Of a DNA stretch of 64,000 nt, positions 16,894 to 24,954 are shown piece by piece (position 1 is the first letter of the stretch; each line of letters begins with the position of its first letter). The notes under the pieces were generated by a model. It was not told the DNA's origin and did not search any database. It worked only from the letters and a program-made list of their open reading frames with translations. The translations under genes and the position numbers were made by a program. The stretch spans positions 51,328 through 115,327 of the forward strand of contig CALRGV010000002.1 of assembly GCA_943358175.1 (NCBI GenBank), in the 5' to 3' direction. The DNA is from Candidatus Peribacteria bacterium (GTDB taxonomy: Bacteria; Patescibacteriota; Gracilibacteria; UBA1369; LOWO2-01-FULL-3).

Positions 16894-17969
16894 GCTTTAG
16901 CCGGCACTTTCAATTTGTAAACTCTTCGCCCAATACGAGCAAACTTTCTATCATTTTTGAGGGCAAGAACAATAGTTATTTTTTTCACGTCACGTTGCTT
17001 CAAGACAAGATCAACAATTTTATCCTGCTCAAGCTCCTTGTGATCCTTAAGAATTTTCTCTATCACCTCAGCAACAGTGCCCTTTTCATAGCCCCATTCC
17101 GCTAAAGCGTAAATTCCGCGACCGATTAATACAAACTGATCATGCCTAATAAGCTCATTATGTACTGCTTGAACATTTACCTTGCGGACATCAAAATCCG
17201 CTTGTCCAATTCTTTCAGCAATTGAAGAAAAATGTATCGGAGCCTTTTCGCCTCTAAGTACAAACAAAATTTTGTCACGTAAAGTACGCGGATGTATATG
17301 TCTCCATTCCAACAATCCAACCAAATCATCATCAAGAATAGTTAATCTCTTATCAATTTCAATCAACGATTTTACTTTCAGAGCATCAAAATCATTTTCC
17401 TTTAAATGGCTTTCCAAATCATCCCGGATTTTATCGATTTTTTTAACATCACCAAATTTGTGAAGATGATTAATTAACTGATCGGAAACATGTTTTAAAG
17501 AAAACTCCGGAATAGATTTATCTCTAACGTAAGGATAAAAATTTATAGTATTGCCGACGCACTCCAAATTGTCATGCAAAGCCAAAGATAAATTTAAATT
17601 GTTAACATCTACATCCACACCCTGTGGCAAAATCAAGGATAGTTCGCTAATTAAATTTTCAGACCTCATTATTCCACCATGCTTTCTCACAATTCCGCCT
17701 ACATATTCATGCAAACTTTTTAAAGCCGTATTAAAAACATTACGTCGCATTTTAACCAAAGCGTTCTTTTCAATTTGCCTTACCCTCTCCCGCGTAACGG
17801 AAAATTCCTGACCGATTTCTTCCAACGTAGCTTTTAACACACCAGTAAGAGCAAAACGCTTAGTAATGACAATTTTTTCTTTCTCGGAAAGCAGCAACAA
17901 AAGATTTTCAACAAGGCCATGTAAATCGGTAACTGTTTGAACAACAGGCGCAACTTGCGTGCTATGCAT
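16890..17969 (-). CDS. Sigma-70 region 4-like / HARE-HTH regulator
   Basis: 359 aa. Residues about 20-75 form a sigma region 4 helix-turn-helix (LEEIGQEFSVTRERVRQIEK). The C-terminal 130 residues contain a HARE-HTH/RpoE-delta-type winged helix (VNVQAVHNELIRHDQFVLIGRGIYAL), then a second small helical unit ending in RRVYKLKVPAKA. It has no region 2, so it cannot recognise a -10 element by itself. It may modulate RNA polymerase or act as a DNA-binding factor (inference). A close paralogue occupies 1-1003, indicating a duplicated regulator in this genome. Its promoter must lie in the 113 bp up to 18083. Confidence 0.85.
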   Translation of the reverse strand: MHSTQVAPVVQTVTDLHGLVENLLLLLSEKEKIVITKRFALTGVLKATLEEIGQEFSVTRERVRQIEKNALVKMRRNVFNTALKSLHEYVGGIVRKHGGIMRSENLISELSLILPQGVDVDVNNLNLSLALHDNLECVGNTINFYPYVRDKSIPEFSLKHVSDQLINHLHKFGDVKKIDKIRDDLESHLKENDFDALKVKSLIEIDKRLTILDDDLVGLLEWRHIHPRTLRDKILFVLRGEKAPIHFSSIAERIGQADFDVRKVNVQAVHNELIRHDQFVLIGRGIYALAEWGYEKGTVAEVIEKILKDHKELEQDKIVDLVLKQRDVKKITIVLALKNDRKFARIGRRVYKLKVPAKA

Positions 17970-18082
17970 AGGAATTGGGAGGTTAAGGTTTTTAACTAAT
18001 TTGATTATAAAAACATTTTCAAATTATATCAAAACAATGATCTTGAGAGTCTTGCCAAAATAGGTTCTTATTTAATAATTTT

Positions 18083-18457
18083 TCACATTTCGAAAATATA
18101 TCCTATGCAATGTACGGTCCTAATTATCTCATTGCCAAGGCGTTTTCCGAGGGTCTTTCTCAAAACGGCAACGTGCACATCCAAAGTATTGGTTGGCCAA
18201 CAAATATTGCGATCCCAAACTTCTTCCAACAACTGGGTACGCGTAATAATCCTCCCGGGATTTCTAACCATGTACACAAATAGTTCAAACAATTTATTAC
18301 GTAATACAACCGTAGTTCTACCTATGAAAACTTTTCTGGATGAAAAATTTAATCTGATTTTGCCGGAATATAGAGACATTATTTCATCAGCCATAAGTAA
18401 TTTAGTTAAATATAATTCTAATTCTGAAACCAAAACGGAATATGGCAACCAAATCAA
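18083..18457 (-). CDS. Stand-alone OmpR/PhoB-type winged-helix DNA-binding protein
   Basis: 124 aa; residues 33-124 form a complete trans_reg_C domain. Visible landmarks are the LRNKLFELFVYMVRNPGRIITRTQLLEEVW segment, the recognition region TNTLDVHVAVLRKTLG and the C-terminal hairpin IIRTVHCIGYIF. The receiver domain found in response regulators is absent, so it is not controlled by phosphorylation of its own Asp. M22 (start at 18394, MADEIMSLYSGK) is an alternative and perhaps better start, as residues 1-21 look like translated leader. It is divergent from dtd. The target genes are unknown. The + strand ORF 18105-18560 is its shadow. Confidence 0.75.
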   Translation of the reverse strand: MIWLPYSVLVSELELYLTKLLMADEIMSLYSGKIRLNFSSRKVFIGRTTVVLRNKLFELFVYMVRNPGRIITRTQLLEEVWDRNICWPTNTLDVHVAVLRKTLGKRLGNEIIRTVHCIGYIFEM

Positions 18458-18565
18458 AAATATTAAAACTGGAAATAGCTATAGTAAAGCAATAAAGTCC
18501 CTTCAAAAGTGTTGTCGAACTCCGTTCAACATGCTAACTTGCAACCAACAATTACTCTAAAATCA

Positions 18566-19033
18566 GTGAAAATAGTTTTACAGAAATCAGGACCGGCAAG
18601 GGTGGAAATAGATGACAAAGTTCATGGAGAAATAAAAAAAGGATTGGTTTTACTAATTGGAATCACTCATAACGACAGTGAAAAAGACATCCAATATCTA
18701 TGTGAAAAAATACTCAATCTCCGAATCTTCGAAAGTAACGGAAAATATTTTGAAAAATCTATTCTTGAAACGGGCGACGAGATTCTGGCAATTTCCCAAT
18801 TCACATTATATGCTAGCTGTAGAAAAGGACGCAGACCTGATTTTATGGAAGCCGCAAAACCCGAGATAGCAAAGCCACTTTACGATAAATTTATAGAAAA
18901 ATTGAAAGAAAAAGGTATTAAAGTAGAAACAGGCGTTTTTGGAGCTGATATGCAAGTACACCTTGTCAACGAGGGTCCAATTACGCTAATTATTGAAAGC
19001 CCCGAAGGGGCCCAACAAAACCCAATATCCTAA
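18566..19033 (+). CDS. dtd: D-aminoacyl-tRNA deacylase
   Basis: About 155 aa from a GTG at 18566 (MKIVLQKSGPARVEID after initiation). I prefer this to the ATG at 18509, because Dtd proteins begin at this point and the extra 19 residues are not family-like. It removes D-amino acids (and glycine from tRNA-Ala) wrongly attached to tRNA. Key motifs are SQFTLYASCRKGRRPDF (family SQFTLYAD-KG-RP-F) and NEGPITLIIESP with the Gly-Pro cis-motif. The track shows it 15 nt before glyS in the same direction, a sensible pairing of translation quality-control and charging genes. Confidence 0.9.
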   Translation: MKIVLQKSGPARVEIDDKVHGEIKKGLVLLIGITHNDSEKDIQYLCEKILNLRIFESNGKYFEKSILETGDEILAISQFTLYASCRKGRRPDFMEAAKPEIAKPLYDKFIEKLKEKGIKVETGVFGADMQVHLVNEGPITLIIESPEGAQQNPIS

Positions 19034-19048
19034 TTATTAAATAAATAT

Positions 19049-20434
19049 ATGAGCCAAACAATTATGGAGAAAGTAGCGGCACTATGTAAAAGAAGAGGTT
19101 TTATTTTTCCCGGTTCTGAAATTTATGGAGGTTTTGCGAATACTTGGGACTACGGACCGTATGGAGCAGAACTAAAAAGAAACATCAAAGAATTTTGGTG
19201 GAAAACCTTTGTGCGTGAAAGAAGCGACATAGTGGGATTGGATGCTGGAATCCTAATGAATCCAAAAGTCTGGGAAGCTTCCGGACACATAGCATCATTT
19301 TCCGATCCGTTAATTGATTGCAAAAAATGCAAAGAAAGAATACGAGGCGACAAGCTAATTGAAGAAAATCTTGGTATCGAAGCAGCAGTAGGAAAGACCT
19401 TAAAAGAAGTAACGGAAATCATCAAAGAAAATAAACTTAAATGCCCAAAATGCGGAGCCAGCGATTTTACCGAAGCACGTTCATTTAATTTGATGTTCAA
19501 GACTCATCAAGGAGTAGTGGAGGAAACATCTACAGCGGTATACCTAAGGCCTGAAACAGCTCAAGGTATTTTCGTGAATTTTAAAAATGTCGTACAAAGC
19601 TGCCGCCAGAAAGTACCATTTGGAATTGGCCAAATAGGCAAAGCCTTCAGAAACGAAATTACGCCGGGAAATTTCACCTTCCGTACTCGCGAATTCGAAC
19701 AGATGGAAATAGAATATTTTGTCTCACCAAAAGACAAAACTGAAATTAAAAGAATCTTTGATGAATGGAAAAAAATGTGCTGGCAATGGTACCTGGACCT
19801 GGGAATAAAGAAAGAAAGTTTACGCTACCGTGAACATGAGAAAGATGAATTATCCCACTATTCCAGCATGACCTTCGATATCGAATATGAATTTCCATTC
19901 GGATGGGGAGAACTAATGGGACTAGCTTACCGCGGAGACTTCGACCTTACCCAACATCAAAGCTTTTCAAAGGAAAAGCTCGAATATCTGGATCCATATA
20001 CTAACGAGAAATTTATCCCACATGTGATAGAACCATCATTTGGTGCTGATAGAACAGTACTCATTGCACTTCTCAATGCCTATGAAGAGGACATGGTAGA
20101 AGGTGAACCACGTACAATCATGCATTTTGACCCTAAAATTGCTCCTGTAAAGGCGGCGATTTTTCCACTAATCAAGAAGCCTGAGCTGGTCAAGGTCGCA
20201 GAAGAGATATACAAAACCCTAAGCAAAAAATTTAATGTCGAATATGATGAATCCGGAGCAGTAGGTAAACGCTACCGCCGTCAGGACGAAATAGGAACAC
20301 CATACTGTATTACCGTAGATTTCGAAACAATAGAAAAGGACAATATGGTTACAATTCGCGATCGCGACACTACAAAACAGGAAAGAATCGCCATCTCGGA
20401 CTTAGAAAAATTCCTCGAAAATAAACTCAAATAA
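19049..20434 (+). CDS. glyS: Glycyl-tRNA synthetase (class II, alpha2 type)
   Basis: 461 aa, the single-chain archaeal/Gram-positive type, not the alpha2beta2 GlyQ/GlyS type. The N-terminus has the expected RRGFIFPGSEIYGGFANTWDYGP. Motif 2 is FRNEITPGNFTFRTREFEQMEIEYF and motif 3 is HVIEPSFGADRTVLIALL. Two zinc-binding CxxC pairs (CKKC, CPKC) lie in the insertion around residues 90-145, and a C-terminal anticodon-binding domain ends the protein. It is probably co-transcribed with dtd and is followed by an intrinsic terminator. Confidence 0.97.
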   Translation: MSQTIMEKVAALCKRRGFIFPGSEIYGGFANTWDYGPYGAELKRNIKEFWWKTFVRERSDIVGLDAGILMNPKVWEASGHIASFSDPLIDCKKCKERIRGDKLIEENLGIEAAVGKTLKEVTEIIKENKLKCPKCGASDFTEARSFNLMFKTHQGVVEETSTAVYLRPETAQGIFVNFKNVVQSCRQKVPFGIGQIGKAFRNEITPGNFTFRTREFEQMEIEYFVSPKDKTEIKRIFDEWKKMCWQWYLDLGIKKESLRYREHEKDELSHYSSMTFDIEYEFPFGWGELMGLAYRGDFDLTQHQSFSKEKLEYLDPYTNEKFIPHVIEPSFGADRTVLIALLNAYEEDMVEGEPRTIMHFDPKIAPVKAAIFPLIKKPELVKVAEEIYKTLSKKFNVEYDESGAVGKRYRRQDEIGTPYCITVDFETIEKDNMVTIRDRDTTKQERIAISDLEKFLENKLK

Positions 20435-20454
20435 AAGTCCGGACAAAGCCCAGA

Positions 20455-20490
20455 AAAGGACCTCCAACCACTTGTTAAAGAGGTCTTTTT
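20455..20490 (+). terminator. Intrinsic terminator after glyS
   Basis: Stem GGACCTC/GAGGTCT followed by a T5 run. The promoter of the next gene starts inside this hairpin. Confidence 0.65.
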
Positions 20491-20500
20491 CTGATATAAT
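20472..20500 (+). promoter_or_regulatory. Promoter of VirD4/VirB4-like gene
   Basis: TTGTTA, 17 nt, TATAAT; 20 nt from the -10 to the ATG at 20520. The -35 overlaps the terminator loop and stem of glyS. Confidence 0.7.
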
Positions 20501-20519
20501 GATCAGATAAAACAAAACC

Positions 20520-23198
20520 ATGCAGGAAACACTCCTAAATATCTGGCACTATATCCAAAACAACCCAAAATCATTGGCGATCTGGATTTTTGCAATTTGG
20601 GCAGGTTTATGGCTTGCATTGCATATGATCAGATTTTTATACCAACACCATCAATCAAAACATTTGATTTTCTTGAAAGTGATTCTACCAAGAGAGGATT
20701 CGACAAAAGATAAAGAAAAAGAGACCGAAAAGGATTTCAGAGAAAAAATTGCCATCATGACTCAATTTTTCCGCAATTTATCGGAAACCAGAGAATTGAA
20801 CGCTATGAATAAATTTAAAGTTTTATTCCTAAAACACAACATTTTCTCCTTCGAATTGGTAGCTCATGAAAAAATTATAGATTTCTATGTAACCACATCA
20901 TCATATTACCGTGAAATAGTTGAAAAACAGATTACATCCTACTACCCTGCAGCTGATATTCAACCTTGTGAACCATATGAATTAGTAAAACCCGGAAACA
21001 AGGTAAAAGGATTTTATGCCTACGAAGAAAGACCATTTTGGTTTCCAATAAAAACCTACAAAACACTTGAAAATGACCCACTCAACGATCTTACCAATAT
21101 TTTCACCCGCTTAAGTGACGATGAAATCGCCGCTATCCAAATAGTAATCAGACCGCGTGACGACAAATGGTCAAAAAAAGCTCAAGAATTCGGTGAAGCC
21201 TTTTTCAAAGGTAAACCAAACGGAGAAGGCTTTAAGCTACCATTCATCGGACCAATCCTCAATGTTTTCAAAGGTATTTTCCTTGGCTACGAAAAAATGG
21301 AAATAGAACCAAAGGCTGATGGAGGTGGATACGTGAGAATGCTCCAATCAAAAGAAGAAGTGGCAAAAAGCATTGGTGTAAAAGCTTCCGGGGCGGGCTT
21401 TGATACGGTGATAAGACTGCTTAGCTCAGGCAAAAGTGAAAACCGTGCAGAAGAATTATCCAACAATATGATGGTGGCCTTAAATCTTTTCAAGGACAGT
21501 TCATCAAATTGGTTTCAAACCAAAAGACTATTTTTTATCGACTTCTTAAACGACATCCTATTTCTACATAACTTTAAAAATCGTTATCTAGATAGTCACC
21601 TCGTATTCATCGGTGAAAAACTATCTCTAATGAGTGAAGATGAACTCGCCAGTCTCTACCATTTTCCAAGTAGCAAATATAATTACACCCCAAACATTCA
21701 CTGGTTGGATTACAAGGTACTATCCGCCCCGGTTGACACGCCTACATCCGGAGTTTTGCTTGGATACAATCTGTATCGTGGCGTAAAAAAAGAAATTTAC
21801 ATGCAAAAGAAAGATCGCTCACGTCACCATTATATCATTGGTAAATCCGGTTCCGGTAAATCCGCACTTTTATCTTTTATGGCCAGACAAGATGCCATAA
21901 ATGGTGAAGGATTTTGCGTTATTGATCCGCATGGAGATCTTGTGGAAGAAGTACTTAATTATATACCAAAGGAAAGAGCAAAAGACGTTATTATCTTCGA
22001 TCCTGCCGACGTTGAAAGACCAATGGGATTAAATATCCTGGAAGCCGGCACACCTGCCGAAATGGACTTGGCCGCCTCTCAAGCAACAGAAATTTTCATT
22101 AAACTATTCGGTGATGAAATCTTCGGACCTCGTATCCAGCATTACTTCCGCAACGCCTGCTTAACGCTTATGGAAGACCATGAAGAAGGTGCCACACTCA
22201 TAGATGTTCCAAGAATGTTTGTTGACGACGCCTTCATGAAATACAAAGTCACAAAAATCACCAACCCGGTAGTAAGATCGTTCTGGGAACACGAGTATGC
22301 CAATACCGGTGAACGCGAAAGACAGGAAATGATTCCTTACTTCAGCGCCAAATTCGGCCCCTTCATTACCAATACGATTATGAGAAATACTATTGGTCAA
22401 AAAAATTCATCTTTTGATTTCCGTAAAGTAATGGATGAAGGAAAAATCCTTCTGGTAAAACTTTCCAAGGGTAAAATAGGTGACTTGAACACCCAACTTC
22501 TGGGTCTCGTAATGGTAGCCCGTATTCAAATGGCCGCCATGAGTCGTAGTGATATGGAGGAAAAAGACCGTAAAGATTTCTTTCTCTACGTAGATGAGTT
22601 CCAAAATTTTGCTACTGACAGTTTCTGTTCAATTTTGTCCGAAGCCAGAAAGTACCATTTAGCACTGATTATGGCTCACCAATACATCGGTCAGCTTACT
22701 ACCACAAAATTTGGTAGCACGTCGACCGGTTTGCGTGACGCGGTATTTGGTAACGTTGGTACTATTTCATCCTTCAAGGTAGGCGCGGAAGACGCTGAAT
22801 ATCTCGCAAAAGAATACGCCCCACTTCTGACAGAACAGGACGTACTGAGTATTTCAAACTACAAGATGTACATGAAATTAAATATTAACAACACCACTTC
22901 CAGACCATTCTCCGTAGCTACAATTTGGGATGAAAGTAAGAAAAATGAAAAAGTTGGCAATATCATCAAAGAATACTCCAGATTAAAAAATGCCCGCAAG
23001 AAAGAATTTGTGGAACAAGAAATCGTTTCCAGAATTGGCATCAATTCCAATCCAACCCCCACACAAGCAACAACTGCAACGGCTGCCGAAAACCCAATCT
23101 CACCAATTATCGAAAGTGCGACAACCCCAGCCGAGACAGCAACTGAACAAACCGGCACAAGCCCTACTGCTGACACTGCAAAAACACCAACGGTATAG
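20520..23198 (+). CDS. VirD4/VirB4-like type IV secretion ATPase, membrane-anchored
   Basis: 892 aa. One TM helix near the N-terminus (SLAIWIFAIWAGLWLALHMI) is followed by a cytoplasmic region of about 400 aa. The HerA/FtsK-type motor comes next, with Walker A GKSGSGKSALL near residue 443, IDPHGDLVEEVLNYIP just after, and Walker B FFLYVDEFQNFA near 695. The MAHQYIGQL sensor region follows. The last 60 residues are Ala/Thr/Pro-rich and probably disordered. Such ATPases couple ATP use to moving DNA or protein across the envelope. CPR genomes commonly carry them without a full conjugation set and they are linked to pili or DNA uptake (general knowledge). A VirB2/TrbC-like small membrane protein is at 49656-50228, far away. 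It has its own promoter. Confidence 0.88.
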   Translation: MQETLLNIWHYIQNNPKSLAIWIFAIWAGLWLALHMIRFLYQHHQSKHLIFLKVILPREDSTKDKEKETEKDFREKIAIMTQFFRNLSETRELNAMNKFKVLFLKHNIFSFELVAHEKIIDFYVTTSSYYREIVEKQITSYYPAADIQPCEPYELVKPGNKVKGFYAYEERPFWFPIKTYKTLENDPLNDLTNIFTRLSDDEIAAIQIVIRPRDDKWSKKAQEFGEAFFKGKPNGEGFKLPFIGPILNVFKGIFLGYEKMEIEPKADGGGYVRMLQSKEEVAKSIGVKASGAGFDTVIRLLSSGKSENRAEELSNNMMVALNLFKDSSSNWFQTKRLFFIDFLNDILFLHNFKNRYLDSHLVFIGEKLSLMSEDELASLYHFPSSKYNYTPNIHWLDYKVLSAPVDTPTSGVLLGYNLYRGVKKEIYMQKKDRSRHHYIIGKSGSGKSALLSFMARQDAINGEGFCVIDPHGDLVEEVLNYIPKERAKDVIIFDPADVERPMGLNILEAGTPAEMDLAASQATEIFIKLFGDEIFGPRIQHYFRNACLTLMEDHEEGATLIDVPRMFVDDAFMKYKVTKITNPVVRSFWEHEYANTGERERQEMIPYFSAKFGPFITNTIMRNTIGQKNSSFDFRKVMDEGKILLVKLSKGKIGDLNTQLLGLVMVARIQMAAMSRSDMEEKDRKDFFLYVDEFQNFATDSFCSILSEARKYHLALIMAHQYIGQLTTTKFGSTSTGLRDAVFGNVGTISSFKVGAEDAEYLAKEYAPLLTEQDVLSISNYKMYMKLNINNTTSRPFSVATIWDESKKNEKVGNIIKEYSRLKNARKKEFVEQEIVSRIGINSNPTPTQATTATAAENPISPIIESATTPAETATEQTGTSPTADTAKTPTV

Positions 23199-23223
23199 AT
23201 ATTAATAAGCCAAACACGTCAAA

Positions 23224-23254
23224 GCCGCGGAATTCCTTTTGGGAACTCCGCGGC
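23224..23254. terminator. GC-rich hairpin between convergent genes
   Basis: 13-bp stem GCCGCGGAATTCC / GGAACTCCGCGGC with one mismatch and a T-rich loop. On the minus strand it is followed by TTTG. It should stop the lipoprotein transcript and perhaps the ATPase transcript from the other side. Confidence 0.65.
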
Positions 23255-23278
23255 ATCGACTTGCCGAACTGCAGACTG

Positions 23279-23863
23279 TCACAGAGGACAGGAGATGGGA
23301 GAAAAGCCCCCAACGGTCGCCCGATAGCAGTTTCCGACCACGCTGGGGTCGGAAAGCTCCGCTTTATCCTGGCCATCGATGACCAGAACAAACTTCGAAG
23401 CGCTGAACTTCAGCTTCCATCCATCCGGGTAATTCCCGAAACGGTTGAAGCCTCCATCAGCGAAGGCGGTGATCTTCAAGTCCATGTACTGGACCGATGA
23501 AGCAGAGGGCGAGTCACGAGCCGGAACCTCTGCACAACGAGCCGGATCGATCTTGCACATCCGCTCTTTATAACCACGAGCCTGAGACTCACGAACTTGA
23601 GCAGCCTGTTCAAGATTGCCGGCCAGAGCCTGAGCTGCCTTGGTACGAGCGACCTCGGCTGCATCAGCCTCACGCTGAGCCACCTTGGACTTATTCACAG
23701 CACCCTGCGCCTCACCCTGGGCATTGGAGTAGGCCACCTCGGACAACTCAAGCTGTCCCAGAATGTCCACGGGAGGAGAGGACTTGACAGGGGCCGCGCC
23801 ACAGGCCGAAAGGCAGAACAGGAACATCACAGGAACCAGAAACATCGAACGCATTGCGTCCAT
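23279..23863 (-). CDS. GC-rich putative lipoprotein, probably acquired
   Basis: About 195 aa from the ATG at 23863 (MDAMRSMFLVPVMFLFCLSACG), chosen over the track start because a strong Shine-Dalgarno AGAGGTGA lies 5 nt upstream and a lipoprotein signal with LSAC lipobox follows at once. The mature part has an Ala/Gln/Glu-rich helix (about residues 35-90) and a small C-terminal domain (YMDLKITAFADGGFNRFG, ending CYRATVGGFSPISCPL) with two Cys. I do not recognise the family. Base composition is visibly more GC-rich than all neighbours, and the SD is unlike the rest of the window. Both suggest transfer from a distant donor, or a misassembled contig join. The other ORFs here (23476-23673, 23497-23787, 23597-23878) are shadows. 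Confidence 0.65.
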   Translation of the reverse strand: MDAMRSMFLVPVMFLFCLSACGAAPVKSSPPVDILGQLELSEVAYSNAQGEAQGAVNKSKVAQREADAAEVARTKAAQALAGNLEQAAQVRESQARGYKERMCKIDPARCAEVPARDSPSASSVQYMDLKITAFADGGFNRFGNYPDGWKLKFSASKFVLVIDGQDKAELSDPSVVGNCYRATVGGFSPISCPL

Positions 23864-24245
23864 GGTGTCACCTCTTGAGGTTGGAAGTTGAAAGTTGAAG
23901 AAAAGGATCTTCGAAGTTTTCGTCAGCTTGCGCATTGCTGGCGAAGTACTTGGGAACCGGCATCCATCATTCCGGCAGTCCTATAGCATCAATTATAAAT
24001 AATTAACACAACAGGACCGCCGAACATTTGCAGTTTTAGCAAGCCAATATTTCTTCCCTTTAGGAGTTATTCCACCCCGCCGTAGCGGGGGAAATAAGCT
24101 ACATACGAAGAGAAGAAAGTTGGCTTCTAAAAGCTATCTATAACTCAAGGATCACCCATATCGATATATATCAACACCAGGGCGGAACTATAAAACAACC
24201 AGCACTGCCAGTCAAGCAATGATGCCTGAAAAATTAAAAATATGG
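23864..24245. other. Intergenic region upstream of the lipoprotein
   Basis: No gene is seen. The part near 23900 is still GC-rich and contains repeated GAAGTTGA-type words; the remainder is AT-rich and holds the hairpin at 24034-24132. Confidence 0.5.
24034..24132. repeat. Composite long hairpin
   Basis: Outer arms TTTTAG.AAGCCAA..TTTCTTC / GAAGAAAGTTGGCTT.CTAAAA enclose an inner hairpin CCCCGC-CGTA-GCGGGG flanked by TTATTCC / GGAAATAA. It has the same two-level layout as the other long hairpins in the window but unrelated sequence. It lies 114 nt beyond the 3' end of tRNA-Met. Confidence 0.65.
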
Positions 24246-24322
24246 TGGTGTCAAGGGAGAGATTTGAACTCTCGACCTCCGGGTTATGAATCCGACGCTC
24301 TAACCAACTGAGCTACCCTGAC
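24246..24322 (-). tRNA. tRNA-Met(CAU), elongator type
   Basis: Acceptor GTCAGGG/CCTTGAC (one G-T), D arm GCTC-AGTTGGTTA-GAGC, anticodon loop TTCATAA (CAT), T arm GAGAG-TTCAAAT-CTCTC, discriminator A and encoded CCA. The base pair next to the loop (31:39) is A-C. A tRNA-Ile2 with lysidine would look alike, but the D loop resembles elongator Met. Confidence 0.85.
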
Positions 24323-24343
24323 AAGATAAAGAAAAAAACGATT

Positions 24344-24418
24344 TGGTTGCGGGGGATGGATTCGAACCACCGACCTCCGGGTTATGAGCCCGACGAGCTG
24401 CCTCTGCTCTACCCCGCG
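24344..24418 (-). tRNA. Initiator tRNA-fMet(CAU)
   Basis: Acceptor CGCGGGG/CCCCGCA with the unpaired C1-A72 that marks initiators, a GGG/CCC run closing the anticodon stem (CGGG-CTCATAA-CCCG), T arm and encoded CCA. It stands 21 nt from the elongator tRNA-Met; the two are probably co-transcribed. Confidence 0.93.
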
Positions 24419-24487
24419 TCGTAAGCTCAGGAAAAATACTGTAAAACATCACGAAAGTCAAACAAAGGCCAATCTAAAAACTAAAAA

Positions 24488-24895
24488 CTATCTTCCAAAA
24501 AAGAAATCCCACCACTGTTCCGGATTCGTCATTTTACTTCTTCTGGAAAGACCTGTTGCCGCATCATCATCACCGGAAACCTGATCTTGCCTAGGATTAG
24601 TCACATCCTGAGATAATATTATTACCTCCTCACCTCTATCAACTTTACCCAAATTTTGCTTGGCTATTTTGTTAATATATTCCTCGGAACTAAAATAAAG
24701 ATAATCCTCATTTTTTTTACGATTCTCTTCCTCAATTGCTGCATTTTCTCTTTGATAAGACTCTATTACTTGATCAACCTGATAACTATTGTAAATATTT
24801 TTAGTCAGTGAATATAACAAATAACTCACCAAAGCAAATTCAACAACAATAATTAGTTTAGTGAAATTCGAAGTATATGAAAACCGGGATGACAT
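24488..24895 (-). CDS. DivIC/FtsB-like septum formation protein
   Basis: 135 aa with one N-terminal TM helix (about 15-32, LIIVVEFALVSYLLYSL), an extracytoplasmic coiled coil (YQRENAAIEEENRKKNEDY) and the family-typical end of that coil (EEYINKIAKQNLGKVDRGEEVIIL). A disordered stretch and a NPEQWWDFFFGR tail follow. DivIC/FtsB joins FtsL and FtsQ/DivIB at the division site to activate septal wall synthesis. It is divergent from murC by 59 bp, which fits a cell-envelope gene pair sharing a control region. Confidence 0.85.
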   Translation of the reverse strand: MSSRFSYTSNFTKLIIVVEFALVSYLLYSLTKNIYNSYQVDQVIESYQRENAAIEEENRKKNEDYLYFSSEEYINKIAKQNLGKVDRGEEVIILSQDVTNPRQDQVSGDDDAATGLSRRSKMTNPEQWWDFFFGR

Positions 24896-24954
24896 AAAAA
24901 ATCTTTTAAACGGCGGAACTTTAGCATAGAATCAAAACTACCAAAAGCAAAATT

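Noticed and set aside
18105-18560. 151-aa plus-strand ORF
   Set aside because: Lies opposite a clear OmpR-type DNA-binding domain and has no protein-like features.
23476-23878. Extra ORFs within the GC-rich unit
   Set aside because: GC-rich sequence gives long chance frames; only the minus frame with SD and lipobox makes sense.
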